The notes: generated from the letters alone by a model not told the origin. Shown: positions 1 through 7,928, numbered from the stretch's first letter. The stretch: DNA of 42,605 nucleotides from an uncultured Clostridia bacterium (GCA_944386645.1 CALXBW010000014.1:1-42605), one strand, 5' to 3'. A program made the numbers and translations.

Positions 1-91
1 TTTCTTCAAACATAGATATTTTCCTTTCCTTTGTGTTCTTATCAATTCACATTTTAAAGGATTATCTATGTTTTTTCGATATTTTTTAGAT

Positions 92-136
92 AAAATTTAT
101 GTAGGCATTTTTTTATTTTTTGCCTACATTAATTTT
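92..136 (-). terminator. Hairpin terminator-like inverted repeat
   Basis: Two 16-nt arms (92-107 and 121-136) containing ATGTAGGCA and TGCCTACAT pair with one mismatch around a 13-nt T-rich loop. It lies downstream of the minus-strand ORF remnant at 173-424. The A/T-rich flanks on both arms would let it act in either direction. Confidence 0.5.
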
Positions 137-172
137 ACACTAACTTTATTTTTTACTTTATTTTCCTAATTT

Positions 173-424
173 TTATTGTTCAATAATATTTTCATCTATT
201 TTAATTCTAATATGCCTTCCACTTTCACAAACATACCCTAATACTAAATCGCCATTTTTTTAATCTGTAATATTAACTACTTTTCCTTCAGATGAATAAA
301 CTCTCATATGCCAATCATCTTGCATAATACAATTAATTATCTGTCTTTGATATTTAACTTTAATTAGTATTAATGGTCGAAATTCAGTTTTTAATCTAGC
401 AACATTTCCATCTAAATCAACAGC
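173..424 (-). pseudogene. Remnant of an unidentified small protein gene
   Basis: Reading leftwards from about 424, one frame gives about 55 plausible codons (…QDDWHMRVYSSEGKVVN…), then an in-frame TAA near 263, then about 30 more codons (…GDLVLGYVCESGRHIRIK…) to a TAA at 173-175. The residue composition looks protein-like on both sides of the stop. There is no start codon with a ribosome binding site, and the 5' end overlaps the end of the Nudix gene in another frame. I do not recognise the family. It is most likely a decayed gene; chance openness is possible. Confidence 0.35.
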
Positions 425-845
425 CTACGCTATTTAAAACATCAACAACATATTCAACTAATTTCTCGCCTTTCATTTCTTCAATAGAATTAATAAGCCT
501 ATATTCATCATGTTCATCTAATTGGAGATTAATATTTGAAATATCATCATTTTTTACATCACAAAGATAAACAAGTCTAGTAAAAACTATATCTTTCTCT
601 TCATCTAAATTGCTATCTTCATGAATTATTTTAACAATACTCGCATCAAGACCAACTTCTTCATTTATTTCTCTTAGTAATGCTTTTCTAGGAAGCTCCC
701 CTGCCTCAACCATTCCTCCAGGAATATCCCAATACCTTGGATATGAGTTTGGTTTTCCTCTTTTTATGGATGTTCGCTTAATAACTAAATACTTATTATT
801 TATTTTCATAAGCCCATGAACAATAATTCTATGTGTTGCCTTCAT
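417..845 (-). CDS. Nudix hydrolase
   Basis: Nudix-fold pyrophosphohydrolase of about 142 residues that would cleave a nucleoside diphosphate linked to another moiety; the substrate cannot be read from the sequence. The Nudix box is intact (GGMVEAGELPRKALLRE followed by INEEVGL), with the metal-binding REINEE core. An upstream in-frame ATG at 863 exists, but AAGGGTG sits just before the ATG at 845 (MKATHRIIVHG…), so the shorter form is preferred. It is monocistronic as far as can be seen. A second Nudix gene at 2933-3361 has a different sequence, so this is not a recent duplication. The family is certain, the specificity unknown. Confidence 0.9.
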   Translation of the reverse strand: MKATHRIIVHGLMKINNKYLVIKRTSIKRGKPNSYPRYWDIPGGMVEAGELPRKALLREINEEVGLDASIVKIIHEDSNLDEEKDIVFTRLVYLCDVKNDDISNINLQLDEHDEYRLINSIEEMKGEKLVEYVVDVLNSVGC

Positions 846-976
846 TTTTTCACCCTTTCTCATATTTATTTAAAACATATTATTTCTTTATAATAATTAT
901 TTTTTTATTCATCTCTTCATATTTTATTATATTAACTTTTTTTCTTCTCATCAATAAATAATCTTTATTTTCTATA

Positions 977-2185
977 CTAACTTTTTCTTTCTAACTCTAT
1001 TACAACATCTCTTGTCTTGCCTTGTAAAGTAAGTTTAAAATGAATCTTTAATTTATCTGTTGCTTTATTTTTGGTCAAATCGAAAGTTTGCCAATGTTTA
1101 AAATCTCCCGATATTCCATATATTGTTCCTGAACTCTCATTATTATCGTTTATAGGCTTAAATATTTCACCATTTTCATTTTCAATATACTCATCATCAA
1201 CATAATCAACAATGTTTTTATCTAAAAAATCTTCTATTTTTTGCATTTTTACTTCATATTCATCATTTTCATCATAAATAGGTTTATCCTTTGAAGTAAA
1301 TTCATAAGTCATACCAGTCTCATATGTACAAGCTTCTGTAATATCTATACTATCATCACTACAATTTGTAACTGTATACACAAATGATTCTCTATTATAA
1401 AATTTCTCTGATACATCAAACTCTATATTCCAATTACCATTTAAAACTAACTCTTCACCTTCTAATCTTTCTGATTCAGATATATTTATTTGAGTTAAAT
1501 CAATATATAATTTTTTACTTTTTGGATATGAATATACTGTTGTATAAAAATTATATACTACATCTAATGTGTGATTTTCTAATGATTTAGATTTTATATA
1601 GTAATTTGTTCCATTATTTATATAATTTTCATTAAAGTTTAAGTATTCATATTGTAAATTATTTTTTTCACAATATTTATCAAAAATTTCTCTATTTTCA
1701 CAATAAATTATTTTATTATTTTCATCAGTTATTATCATATTAGGAAAAGCTATATCGTGTATTTTGCTTATATCTATATCGTCATCAATTTTTATAGAAA
1801 AAGTAAAACTTAAATTGTGATCATCCATTAACATATTTTTCACTTTAATTGCTGTATTAGTTGTGCTAAATTCTGTTTTTGTAGAATTTACATATTCCAT
1901 CTCTGGCTCATCTATATACCCTTCTTGTATCGCTACATCCATACCTTTATTATGATTAAAAAAATTCTTTATTACATTTGATATATCTTTGGCATAAACT
2001 AATGATGTTGTAATTACTACACAAGCACAACCTGTTGCTAATATTTTCATTATTTTATTCTTTTTCATCTCTACATTCCTCCTTTTTCTTAAAGTATGTC
2101 TAATTATATACTTATAATCACTTGGCAATTCTATATCTTGTGATAATGCTTTTTCTATTTTTTCTTCTATATTATTCAATTTCAT
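977..2185 (-). CDS. DUF4179-type membrane anti-sigma factor
   Basis: A 402-residue protein with a short cytoplasmic N-terminus (about 1-44, basic at KRRNVEMKKNK), one hydrophobic segment at about 45-64 (ILATGCACVVITTSLVYA) and a long extracytoplasmic domain. This is the arrangement of DUF4179-containing proteins encoded next to ECF sigma factors. It probably binds the neighbouring sigma factor inside the cell and senses an envelope signal outside. Its ATG lies within the end of the sigma gene (14-nt overlap) and its AAAGGAGG site is inside sigma codons, so the pair is translationally coupled. The anti-sigma role is inferred from position and architecture; the ligand is unknown. Confidence 0.75.
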   Translation of the reverse strand: MKLNNIEEKIEKALSQDIELPSDYKYIIRHTLRKRRNVEMKKNKIMKILATGCACVVITTSLVYAKDISNVIKNFFNHNKGMDVAIQEGYIDEPEMEYVNSTKTEFSTTNTAIKVKNMLMDDHNLSFTFSIKIDDDIDISKIHDIAFPNMIITDENNKIIYCENREIFDKYCEKNNLQYEYLNFNENYINNGTNYYIKSKSLENHTLDVVYNFYTTVYSYPKSKKLYIDLTQINISESERLEGEELVLNGNWNIEFDVSEKFYNRESFVYTVTNCSDDSIDITEACTYETGMTYEFTSKDKPIYDENDEYEVKMQKIEDFLDKNIVDYVDDEYIENENGEIFKPINDNNESSGTIYGISGDFKHWQTFDLTKNKATDKLKIHFKLTLQGKTRDVVIELERKS

Positions 2186-2702
2186 CTCCTCCTTTATAAA
2201 TTTTTCTTAATTTTTGTTTAGCTCTTGAAATTCTATTTCTTATCGTGCTTTCTGGCTCTTTCAAAATTTCACTAATTTCTTTCGTTGTGAATTTTTCTAG
2301 ATAATATAAAGTTAATGAGATTCTTTCATCATAATTTAAACTTTTAATTAGTATAAAAAAATCTAATTCACTTATCTTTTTTTCTTCATTATAATTAACT
2401 GGTTGATTATTAATTGTTGAATTGTATTTTTTTATTATCTCATTTCTTTTTTCTTTTTTATAAATCTTATTACACTTATTGATTAATACTCTTATTAACC
2501 ATGTTTTAAAATATTCAGATTTTTTTACCTTCTTTATAGATTTAAATGCTTCTATAATTGTTTCTTGTACTGCTTCATTTATATCATCATTACATTCTAA
2601 TTTCATTCTAGCAATTTTATATAAATCACTTTCTAAACTAATAATTAATTCTGTAAATGCTTGCTCATCACCTTTTTTAGATTTTTCTACTAATTCTTCC
2701 AT
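2172..2702 (-). CDS. ECF-type RNA polymerase sigma factor
   Basis: A 176-residue sigma-70 family protein consisting of region 2 (about residues 10-75, including DINEAVQETIIEAFKSI, the core-binding and -10-melting part) and region 4 (about 120-170, LTLYYLEKFTTKEISEILKE then STIRNRISRAKQKLRK, a helix-turn-helix for the -35 element). There is no region 1.1 or region 3, typical of ECF factors. It is followed by, and overlaps, its probable anti-sigma gene. The start follows AAAGGAG at 12 nt. The promoter upstream (2761-2799) is nearly copied at 6739-6776, which suggests autoregulation and at least one other target. Confidence 0.88.
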   Translation of the reverse strand: MEELVEKSKKGDEQAFTELIISLESDLYKIARMKLECNDDINEAVQETIIEAFKSIKKVKKSEYFKTWLIRVLINKCNKIYKKEKRNEIIKKYNSTINNQPVNYNEEKKISELDFFILIKSLNYDERISLTLYYLEKFTTKEISEILKEPESTIRNRISRAKQKLRKIYKGGDEIE

Positions 2703-2760
2703 CTCATCTAACTTCTCCTTTCACACTCCCTTTGCTCTATTTATGCGAATATATTCGTTC

Positions 2761-2799
2761 CTATTTATTAGAGATAAAAAGTATAAAAAATTGTCTCAT
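2761..2799 (-). promoter_or_regulatory. Putative ECF-type promoter of the sigma/anti-sigma operon
   Basis: Read on the minus strand: TGAGAC, an A/T spacer, then TATCTCTAATAAATAGG. The same layout (TGCGAC … TATATCTAATAAATAGG) occurs at 6739-6776. The conserved ends with a changed spacer look like a -35/-10 pair. Recognition by the adjacent ECF factor is an inference. Confidence 0.45.
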
Positions 2800-2850
2800 T
2801 TTTTTATTTTTCTTTTATAATGTGATAATAAAATGTTGAACTTTCCTATT

Positions 2851-2902
2851 AAAATATAAAAAGCTAATTAATACTTTAATATTAATTAGCTTTTTATATT
2901 TT
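2851..2902 (-). terminator. 22-bp perfect hairpin after the Nudix gene
   Basis: Arms at 2851-2872 and 2881-2902 are perfectly complementary over 22 bp with an 8-nt loop. The hairpin follows the stop of the Nudix gene at 2933 and precedes the sigma promoter. The run of T after the GCTTTTT arm fits an intrinsic terminator. Confidence 0.65.
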
Positions 2903-2932
2903 AATTAATTTTTTATAGATTTAACCAATTAT

Positions 2933-3361
2933 CTAAAAACCATATTCTGCAAAACAAATATTGTTTTTGTAATTATTAATTGCAGTCTCTATATAAGGAA
3001 TTACATTCTTAGGAAATTTATCCAACTCATAAAAAGATAATTCATCACATTTGTTTGGTTCCATTATCTTTACCTCACCAGAAAATTTATTAGCATAAAG
3101 AAAATAATCTATACTTTCATCGTCAGATTTTCTGTGCATTATCTCAACTATTTTTAAATCTTTTTCATCTATATTTATTCCCGCTTCTTCTAGTGCTTCT
3201 CTTTTCATTGCAGATACAATTGTTTCATCTCCATCTACATGTCCTGCAACAACACTATAATTTCCATCTTCATAACCAGTATTATATCTCCTTAATAGTA
3301 AATATTTATTATTTTGTTCAAGAATTAAATGTACAGCAACCCTCATTTTTAATCTTCCCAT
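2933..3361 (-). CDS. Nudix hydrolase
   Basis: A 142-residue Nudix pyrophosphohydrolase. The box is complete: GHVDGDETIVSAMKREALEE then AGI, with both metal-binding glutamates. The N-terminus (MRVAVHLILEQNNKYLLLRR) is the usual first strand and substrate loop of the family. AGGAGG lies 6 nt before the ATG, and a good promoter (TTGATT, 17 nt, TATCAT) lies at 3401-3429, so the gene is probably transcribed alone and ends at the 2851-2902 hairpin. The substrate is unknown; the length and the R-R motif after the first strand resemble MutT/ADP-sugar type members, but that is not decisive. Confidence 0.9.
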   Translation of the reverse strand: MGRLKMRVAVHLILEQNNKYLLLRRYNTGYEDGNYSVVAGHVDGDETIVSAMKREALEEAGINIDEKDLKIVEIMHRKSDDESIDYFLYANKFSGEVKIMEPNKCDELSFYELDKFPKNVIPYIETAINNYKNNICFAEYGF

Positions 3362-3400
3362 TTTTTACCTCCTAATATAGAATATTATTTATACATTGGA

Positions 3401-3429
3401 ATGATAACATAAATATATTGAAAAATCAA
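3401..3429 (-). promoter_or_regulatory. SigA-type promoter of the Nudix gene
   Basis: Minus strand TTGATT (3424-3429), 17-nt spacer, TATCAT (3401-3406), about 40 bp before the Nudix start codon. Confidence 0.55.
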
Positions 3430-3466
3430 TAAAAATTTTTCATAAATTATTATCTATAATTTCAAT

Positions 3467-5461
3467 CTATTTATCATTTATCTTATTCCATATTCTTCTA
3501 TTTTTATACCAGTTTTCAATTGACCTTGTAAGAGCTAAATCATTAGTATCTTTGATTACATTTGATTTTAGCATTTTTACAACCTCATTAATAAATAATT
3601 CTTCAATTTTTTGCCATGAATTAAGAGATTGTTCAACTATTTCTTCATCTGTCCCTTTAAATTTTTTTATAGAAAAGTTATATTGTTGTGCAAATTTATT
3701 TAATTCATAGTCACAATCTATTTCACCTAATTGATTCATTATATAATTCAATAAAAAGTGATCAATTGATTTTGACCAAGTCATAAGTTCATAAATTTTA
3801 TTCTTAACCTCTCCCCTAGATGTTTTATATAATCCTTTTAATGAGTATAATACTGGGAAATTATAATCAATCCATCTTTGACAATAATCACTTACTAAAC
3901 CTATCCTTTTATTAAAATATATAACTTTATATCTAGCCATATTCATATCAATTCCAATCAAAAGCTTTGTATTGTTTTTCTTCTCAAAATTATTAATTTT
4001 CAATGCATATGCTGTGTCAAATAATACTTCCAAAGAAGTTAATGGATAAGATACTTTATAATATAATGGTTTACATTGTAATTTCAAATATTCTGAATCA
4101 ATATTGTTAACTATAGCATCATAAATTTCTTCTAATGTAATCTTATTAAAATCAGCATGTTTATATAAAATATCTTTTCTTTCTACAAACTTATGACTTT
4201 CTTTTATATCATTAAAGTTTTCCATCAAAGGATCAAATGAAATATATCCTATTCTAATATTTATACCCAGAGCAGTTATTAGTTTTATTGCAGTAGCATT
4301 CTGATAAGCAGTGGTTCCTTTATTAAATCTTCTTAATTGATTATCACTACCAGACTCAACTCCTAAAAATAATCTTTGTAATCCTATCTCTTTTAGTAAT
4401 TTCCACATATGTAGATGATCTATATTTTCTTTTTTTGTTGCTTCAGGTTTAAATATAGAATCTACCCTAGCTGATATATCGAATTTTATTTTTATATTTA
4501 ATTGTTTTATACCCTTACAAAATTCTTCTATTCTTTTTAATTCAAGAGCATGTGGTAATTGTCCAATAAATTCTTCATCTGCAATGTAAAAGAAAGGCTC
4601 CTTTTTTACTTTTTTACAAACTTTCTCTAGAGTCTTAAAATATAATACCATTGTATCTACTGATAAACCTCTCCATCTCGCTCCCTTATGATTTCTTGGA
4701 CAGAATATGCATTTTGAATAATTACAGCCTCTACTTAACTCTAATGTAAGCGCTCCTTTATATTTAATTACATCTTCTATAGTATCTATTGCTGGAAAAG
4801 GTAATTCATCCATCTCCAGAAAATCAATGTCATTTCGTTTATACTCACCATTTTTATTAATATATGCAATTCCTATAACATCCTCAATATTTTTTTTACC
4901 TGAAGTGTAGTCTATCAAATCTAATAACGATTTTTCTCCCTCTCTATATGAAACAATAATTTTCTTATGTTTCATCAAATACTCTTTACTATATAATGAA
5001 GGTATTACATTTCCAACAACAATTGTACTTTTATCTATTTCTTTAGATGAGCTAATTTTATTTATTAGCTCATCCGAAATATATTTTTGTCCAAAACTAA
5101 TTGATATACCAATTAATTGAAATTTATCTTTTTGCAATATTTTTATAATATCATCAACTTTTATTCTAAGTTGCATATCCAATATTCTAACTCTTGCCTT
5201 CTGATATTTTCTAATATATGCTGCAATAGAACCTGTTGACAAATTTAATCTTGGAATTGGAAAATTTTCAAGTACACACATATTTATCAAACATACTTTT
5301 GGTAAATCATTTAAGTCATATTGAAAATTTTTTATCACTGCAATACCATTATTAAATTTAATTTTATCAATACTATATTCTTTTAATAAGAAAGCATTTT
5401 CGACATCAGAATTTTCATTAAACACATAAAGCTTATCTTTTTTCTGAATATATACATACAT
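3467..5461 (-). CDS. Radical SAM protein with N-terminal B12-binding-like domain
   Basis: A 664-residue protein. Residues about 55-190 look like a cobalamin-binding Rossmann-type domain (ILDMQLRIKVDDIIKILQ, GISISFGQ, IVVGNVIPS), followed at about 240-470 by a radical SAM barrel beginning ELSRGCNYSKCIFCPR. The cluster cysteines are spaced C-x4-C-x2-C rather than the classical C-x3-C-x2-C, a spacing found in some B12-type radical SAM groups. A helical C-terminal part of about 190 residues matches nothing I recognise. AGGAG lies 11 nt before the ATG. A 37-aa ORF and a broken HD phosphohydrolase gene lie directly upstream in the same direction, suggesting one operon. The substrate is unknown. Confidence 0.82.
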   Translation of the reverse strand: MYVYIQKKDKLYVFNENSDVENAFLLKEYSIDKIKFNNGIAVIKNFQYDLNDLPKVCLINMCVLENFPIPRLNLSTGSIAAYIRKYQKARVRILDMQLRIKVDDIIKILQKDKFQLIGISISFGQKYISDELINKISSSKEIDKSTIVVGNVIPSLYSKEYLMKHKKIIVSYREGEKSLLDLIDYTSGKKNIEDVIGIAYINKNGEYKRNDIDFLEMDELPFPAIDTIEDVIKYKGALTLELSRGCNYSKCIFCPRNHKGARWRGLSVDTMVLYFKTLEKVCKKVKKEPFFYIADEEFIGQLPHALELKRIEEFCKGIKQLNIKIKFDISARVDSIFKPEATKKENIDHLHMWKLLKEIGLQRLFLGVESGSDNQLRRFNKGTTAYQNATAIKLITALGINIRIGYISFDPLMENFNDIKESHKFVERKDILYKHADFNKITLEEIYDAIVNNIDSEYLKLQCKPLYYKVSYPLTSLEVLFDTAYALKINNFEKKNNTKLLIGIDMNMARYKVIYFNKRIGLVSDYCQRWIDYNFPVLYSLKGLYKTSRGEVKNKIYELMTWSKSIDHFLLNYIMNQLGEIDCDYELNKFAQQYNFSIKKFKGTDEEIVEQSLNSWQKIEELFINEVVKMLKSNVIKDTNDLALTRSIENWYKNRRIWNKINDK

Positions 5462-5493
5462 ATTGGTTATATCTCCTGCTACAAAAACAGAAT

Positions 5494-5607
5494 TTACATG
5501 TATATTTTTTTTATTAATAATTTTTGAATTTTAACTTCCAATTCTTCATATGGTTTCCAAAATTCAGAGACAACTTTAGTAATAATATTTCTAATTTCAA
5601 TATTCAT
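5494..5607 (-). CDS. 37-residue hypothetical protein between HD and radical SAM genes
   Basis: A short ORF beginning MNIEIRNIITKVVSEFWKPY and ending KKIYM, preceded by GAGGTG 8 nt before the ATG. It starts 12 nt after the stop of the HD gene and ends 32 nt before the radical SAM start, so it fills the operon gap precisely. It is amphipathic with aromatic W/Y residues, with no membrane segment or cysteine. It could be a precursor peptide or subunit for the radical SAM protein, or a leader that couples translation. No family recognised. Confidence 0.5.
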   Translation of the reverse strand: MNIEIRNIITKVVSEFWKPYEELEVKIQKLLIKKIYM

Positions 5608-5618
5608 TTTTATACACC

Positions 5619-6189
5619 TCAATATATAATTTCAAAATTTTCTTCATCAAATAAATTATCTAAAAAGTATTTTACGTAATTGTATTTATTTGCCAATTTA
5701 TTTACATTTTCTCTCATAATTTTTAATTTATTTATGAAATCTTTATTTCCTATATGAACCTGAAATGCGCAATAACAATATCCCTCTATAACATCTGCGG
5801 CCTCAATAATATTATCTAAATGATCATTTTTTATTTGTATACTTTTAATTATATTATTACATTCTTCTGGTAATAAACCGTAATAGCCTATCTTTATAAT
5901 CATTTTTTAAAACTCTAGTTGATTCATCCATATTCTTATTGTGATGTTTAATAGGTGAAACAATATGTGATGTATAGCTTTCAAATGCATCATGATACAT
6001 TGATTTTATAAGGAGTTTGCTAATGTCAACTACCGTATTATTTAATTTTTTATCTATCTCTGCTAAAATATATGATAACATTGCAACAAAGTAGCAATGT
6101 TCTGCAACGCTTTCATCATAAATATTAAAAGATGTTCCCCATCTTTTAATTACTTTTAATCTATATACCATATTAAAAAAATTTTCCAT
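5619..6189 (-). pseudogene. HD-domain phosphohydrolase (YfbR-like 5'-deoxynucleotidase), frameshifted
   Basis: Two overlapping ORFs together make a protein of about 190 residues, the usual length of YfbR-like nucleotidases. The first part (5857-6189) has the first metal ligand H31 in AEHCYFVAML and the HD pair at 66-67 in MYHDAFE. The second part (5619-5903) has the closing aspartate in EAADVIEGYCYC. The frame changes at a run of six A near 5905 (GTTTTAAAAAATGATT); removing one A fuses the frames cleanly (…RVLKNMIIKIGYYGL…). Neither half has all the ligands, so the gene is either broken, misread in the homopolymer, or rescued by slippage. The start has AAAGGAG 9 nt upstream. Confidence 0.75.
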
Positions 6190-6561
6190 ATTAATTTCTC
6201 CTTTCTAATTATTTAAATTTTTGTTATATAAAATTAAATACATATTCAATATGATTTTTTTATAAATATTTACATTTATCATATATAATGTACTACATAA
6301 TTTCTTAATAATACTATATGTTTCTATATAATCAACAAAATATTCAACTCTACTTATTTAAATCTCATCTTTCTTATATGCACTCTCTATTTTTTACTAC
6401 TATAATATATGAATAAGGTCTCTTTCTTTAATTTTCAATAAATCTTTTTTCAGATAAATAATATTTATTACATATTTTCTATATTATACATAATTTTCCA
6501 TAATAATGTCAATATTATTTATTATAATTTACTTTTATTTTTTGATATTTGCAATATTTAA
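6190..6561 (-). other. Gene-free stretch: promoter and long 5' leader
   Basis: No convincing gene lies here. The consensus promoter at 6483-6512 points at the HD gene 285 nt away, leaving an unusually long untranslated leader. I see no strong hairpin or known riboswitch in it. One open run reading EYFVDYIETYSIIKKL (about 6240-6340) has no start signal and could be decayed coding sequence. Confidence 0.4.
6483..6512 (-). promoter_or_regulatory. Consensus SigA promoter
   Basis: Minus strand TTGACA (6507-6512), 18-nt spacer, TATAAT (6483-6488): perfect hexamers. It faces the HD/37-aa/radical SAM operon. Confidence 0.7.
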
Positions 6562-6729
6562 TCATTTTTTATACATTTTCTTTAATTTATATTTTTCTAT
6601 ATATCTAACTATATCAATAAAACATTCCTCTTTATTACAAACTCTAATATTTTTAAATTTATCAGCAATATTATTTATTATAATCCTTGTTAAATTTAAA
6701 TTTTTTTCTATTATCAATAAATTATACAT
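6562..6729 (-). CDS. 55-residue response-regulator-like fragment
   Basis: An ORF of 55 codons starting MYNLLIIEKNLNLTRIIINN after AGGTGAG (spacing 4-5 nt). The pattern NLLIIEKNLNLTRIIINNIA followed by NIRVCNKEE resembles the first strand and helix of a receiver domain (as in …ILIVEDN…L…), but the acidic pair is EK, the phospho-acceptor strand is missing, and the ORF ends after KKMYKK. It stands directly behind a copy of the ECF-type promoter block. It may be a truncated regulator or a genuine small protein; resemblance is by eye only. Confidence 0.45.
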   Translation of the reverse strand: MYNLLIIEKNLNLTRIIINNIADKFKNIRVCNKEECFIDIVRYIEKYKLKKMYKK

Positions 6730-6738
6730 ATTTCTCAC

Positions 6739-6776
6739 CTATTTATTAGATATAAAAAATATATAAAATAGTCGCA
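6739..6776 (-). promoter_or_regulatory. Putative ECF-type promoter of the 55-residue ORF
   Basis: Minus strand TGCGAC, A/T spacer, TATATCTAATAAATAGG, then AGGTGAG and the ATG at 6729. It matches the sigma operon promoter at 2761-2799 at both ends. Confidence 0.45.
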
Positions 6777-6833
6777 TTTTTTTACATTTTTTATATAATT
6801 ATTTAGTTTAAAAATTTTTTATAGTTTCATATT

Positions 6834-6885
6834 AAATTAGAAAAAGCTAATTAACACTCTCATATTAATTAGCTTTTTCTAATTT
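6834..6885 (-). terminator. 21-bp perfect hairpin after the RNA methyltransferase gene
   Basis: Arms 6834-6854 and 6865-6885 pair perfectly over 21 bp around a 10-nt loop. It lies 76 bp downstream of the stop at 6962 and shares its core with the hairpin at 2851-2902. Confidence 0.65.
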
Positions 6886-6961
6886 AATTAATTTTTTATA
6901 AGTTTCATTAATAATTTTATTTATAGATTATATTCAAAGAAATAAATATAATTAATTTACA

Positions 6962-7903
6962 CTACTCCTTCTTTAATTTAGCTATAAAAAATCCCTCCAT
7001 GCTTTTAGATGGTAATATCTTCATAGACTTATCTATTGACTTGTCTAATCTTTCATTATCTCCATGAATTGAATCCTTTATTGCCAAATTTATATCAACT
7101 ATTTTTAGTCCTAAATTTTTAATACCCCAATCTAAAATCAATTCATTTTCAAATTTATTAATAGTACATGTAGAATACACCATAACTCCATTTTTCTTTA
7201 ATGCTTTATATGCACTAGTTAATAATTTTTTCTGTAATTTTACTAAACTATTAACTTTTTTCATTGACCAATCTCTATATGTTTTTGGTTCATTTATTAT
7301 AAATCTGCCTTCTCCACTACATGGTACATCTAATAAAACTTTATCAAAATATTCAGGATATTTTTCTCCTAACTTTTCTCCTCTTGAATTAATTGATTTA
7401 ACAATTGTTGCTTCCTGCTTTTCTATATTATATTTTAATCTCTCAAACCTTATTGTATCTAACTCATTAGCAATAATTTCACCTGTATTCCTCATTAAAG
7501 CTGCCAATTGAGTAGTTTTACTACCTGGCGCAGCAGTTAAATCTAATACTTTATTTCCAGATTTAGGAGCTAATACTAATGGTGGAATCATACTAGATAA
7601 ACTTTGAATATATATATTCCCCTCATTATATATATCTAACTTTTGAATATCTTTTTCTGCTCTATTTTTTAATACAAGCCCATCATTATACCATGATACT
7701 CTCTCAAACTTTATATTATTTATTTTTAATTGTGTCATTAAATCTTGAATATTATATTTTATTGTATTTACTCTTAATGTAGTATTTCTATTTACTGCCA
7801 TTCCTAATAATATCTTATCTACAGTCAATGGCGAAAAATTTTCATATAATTCATCTACAAATTCAGAAGGTAGTCTTTTCTTAATTTCCTTTATACTATA
7901 TAT
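6962..7903 (-). CDS. NOL1/NOP2/Sun-family RNA m5C methyltransferase
   Basis: A SAM-dependent RNA cytosine-C5 methyltransferase related to RsmF. Motif I LDLTAAPGSKTTQ, motif IV LLDVPCSGEGRF (product-release cysteine) and motif VI YSTCTINKFENE (catalytic cysteine) are all present. The region before the first TTG (7828) is still clearly protein in frame: KRLPSEFVDELYENFSPLTV, typical of the family N-terminus. The frame is open back to an ATA codon at 7903-7901, preceded by GAGGAAG at 7 nt and blocked by TAA just upstream. Initiation therefore seems to use ATA (or ATT at 7890-7886), unless an ATG was lost. About 313 residues, so it lacks the C-terminal PUA-like domain of long RsmF proteins. Confidence 0.85.
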   Translation of the reverse strand: MYSIKEIKKRLPSEFVDELYENFSPLTVDKILLGMAVNRNTTLRVNTIKYNIQDLMTQLKINNIKFERVSWYNDGLVLKNRAEKDIQKLDIYNEGNIYIQSLSSMIPPLVLAPKSGNKVLDLTAAPGSKTTQLAALMRNTGEIIANELDTIRFERLKYNIEKQEATIVKSINSRGEKLGEKYPEYFDKVLLDVPCSGEGRFIINEPKTYRDWSMKKVNSLVKLQKKLLTSAYKALKKNGVMVYSTCTINKFENELILDWGIKNLGLKIVDINLAIKDSIHGDNERLDKSIDKSMKILPSKSMEGFFIAKLKKE

Positions 7904-7928
7904 TTTTTATCTTCCTCTCATAAATATA

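Larger units (their letters stand above)
2755..2906. repeat. Intergenic block copy 1 (promoter plus 22-bp hairpin)
   Basis: About 150 bp matching 6735-6890. Both copies hold, in the same order, the motif CCTATTTATTAGA, an A/T-rich promoter stretch ending in TGTCTCATTTTTTTA or AGTCGCATTTTTTTA, a variable linker, and a long perfect hairpin whose core is AAAAAGCTAATTAA. Coding sequences on both sides are unrelated, so only the intergenic block is shared. Confidence 0.7.
6735..6890. repeat. Intergenic block copy 2 (promoter plus 21-bp hairpin)
   Basis: Second copy of the block at 2755-2906. The hairpin stems differ between copies in a paired fashion: TATA/TATA in one arm pair is TTAG/CTAA in the other, so both remain perfectly base-paired. 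Confidence 0.7.

Noticed and set aside
6506-6766. Hydrophobic plus-strand ORF
   Set aside because: A/T-rich antisense of the 55-residue ORF and its promoter block; composition of F/I/L/Y only and no ribosome binding site.
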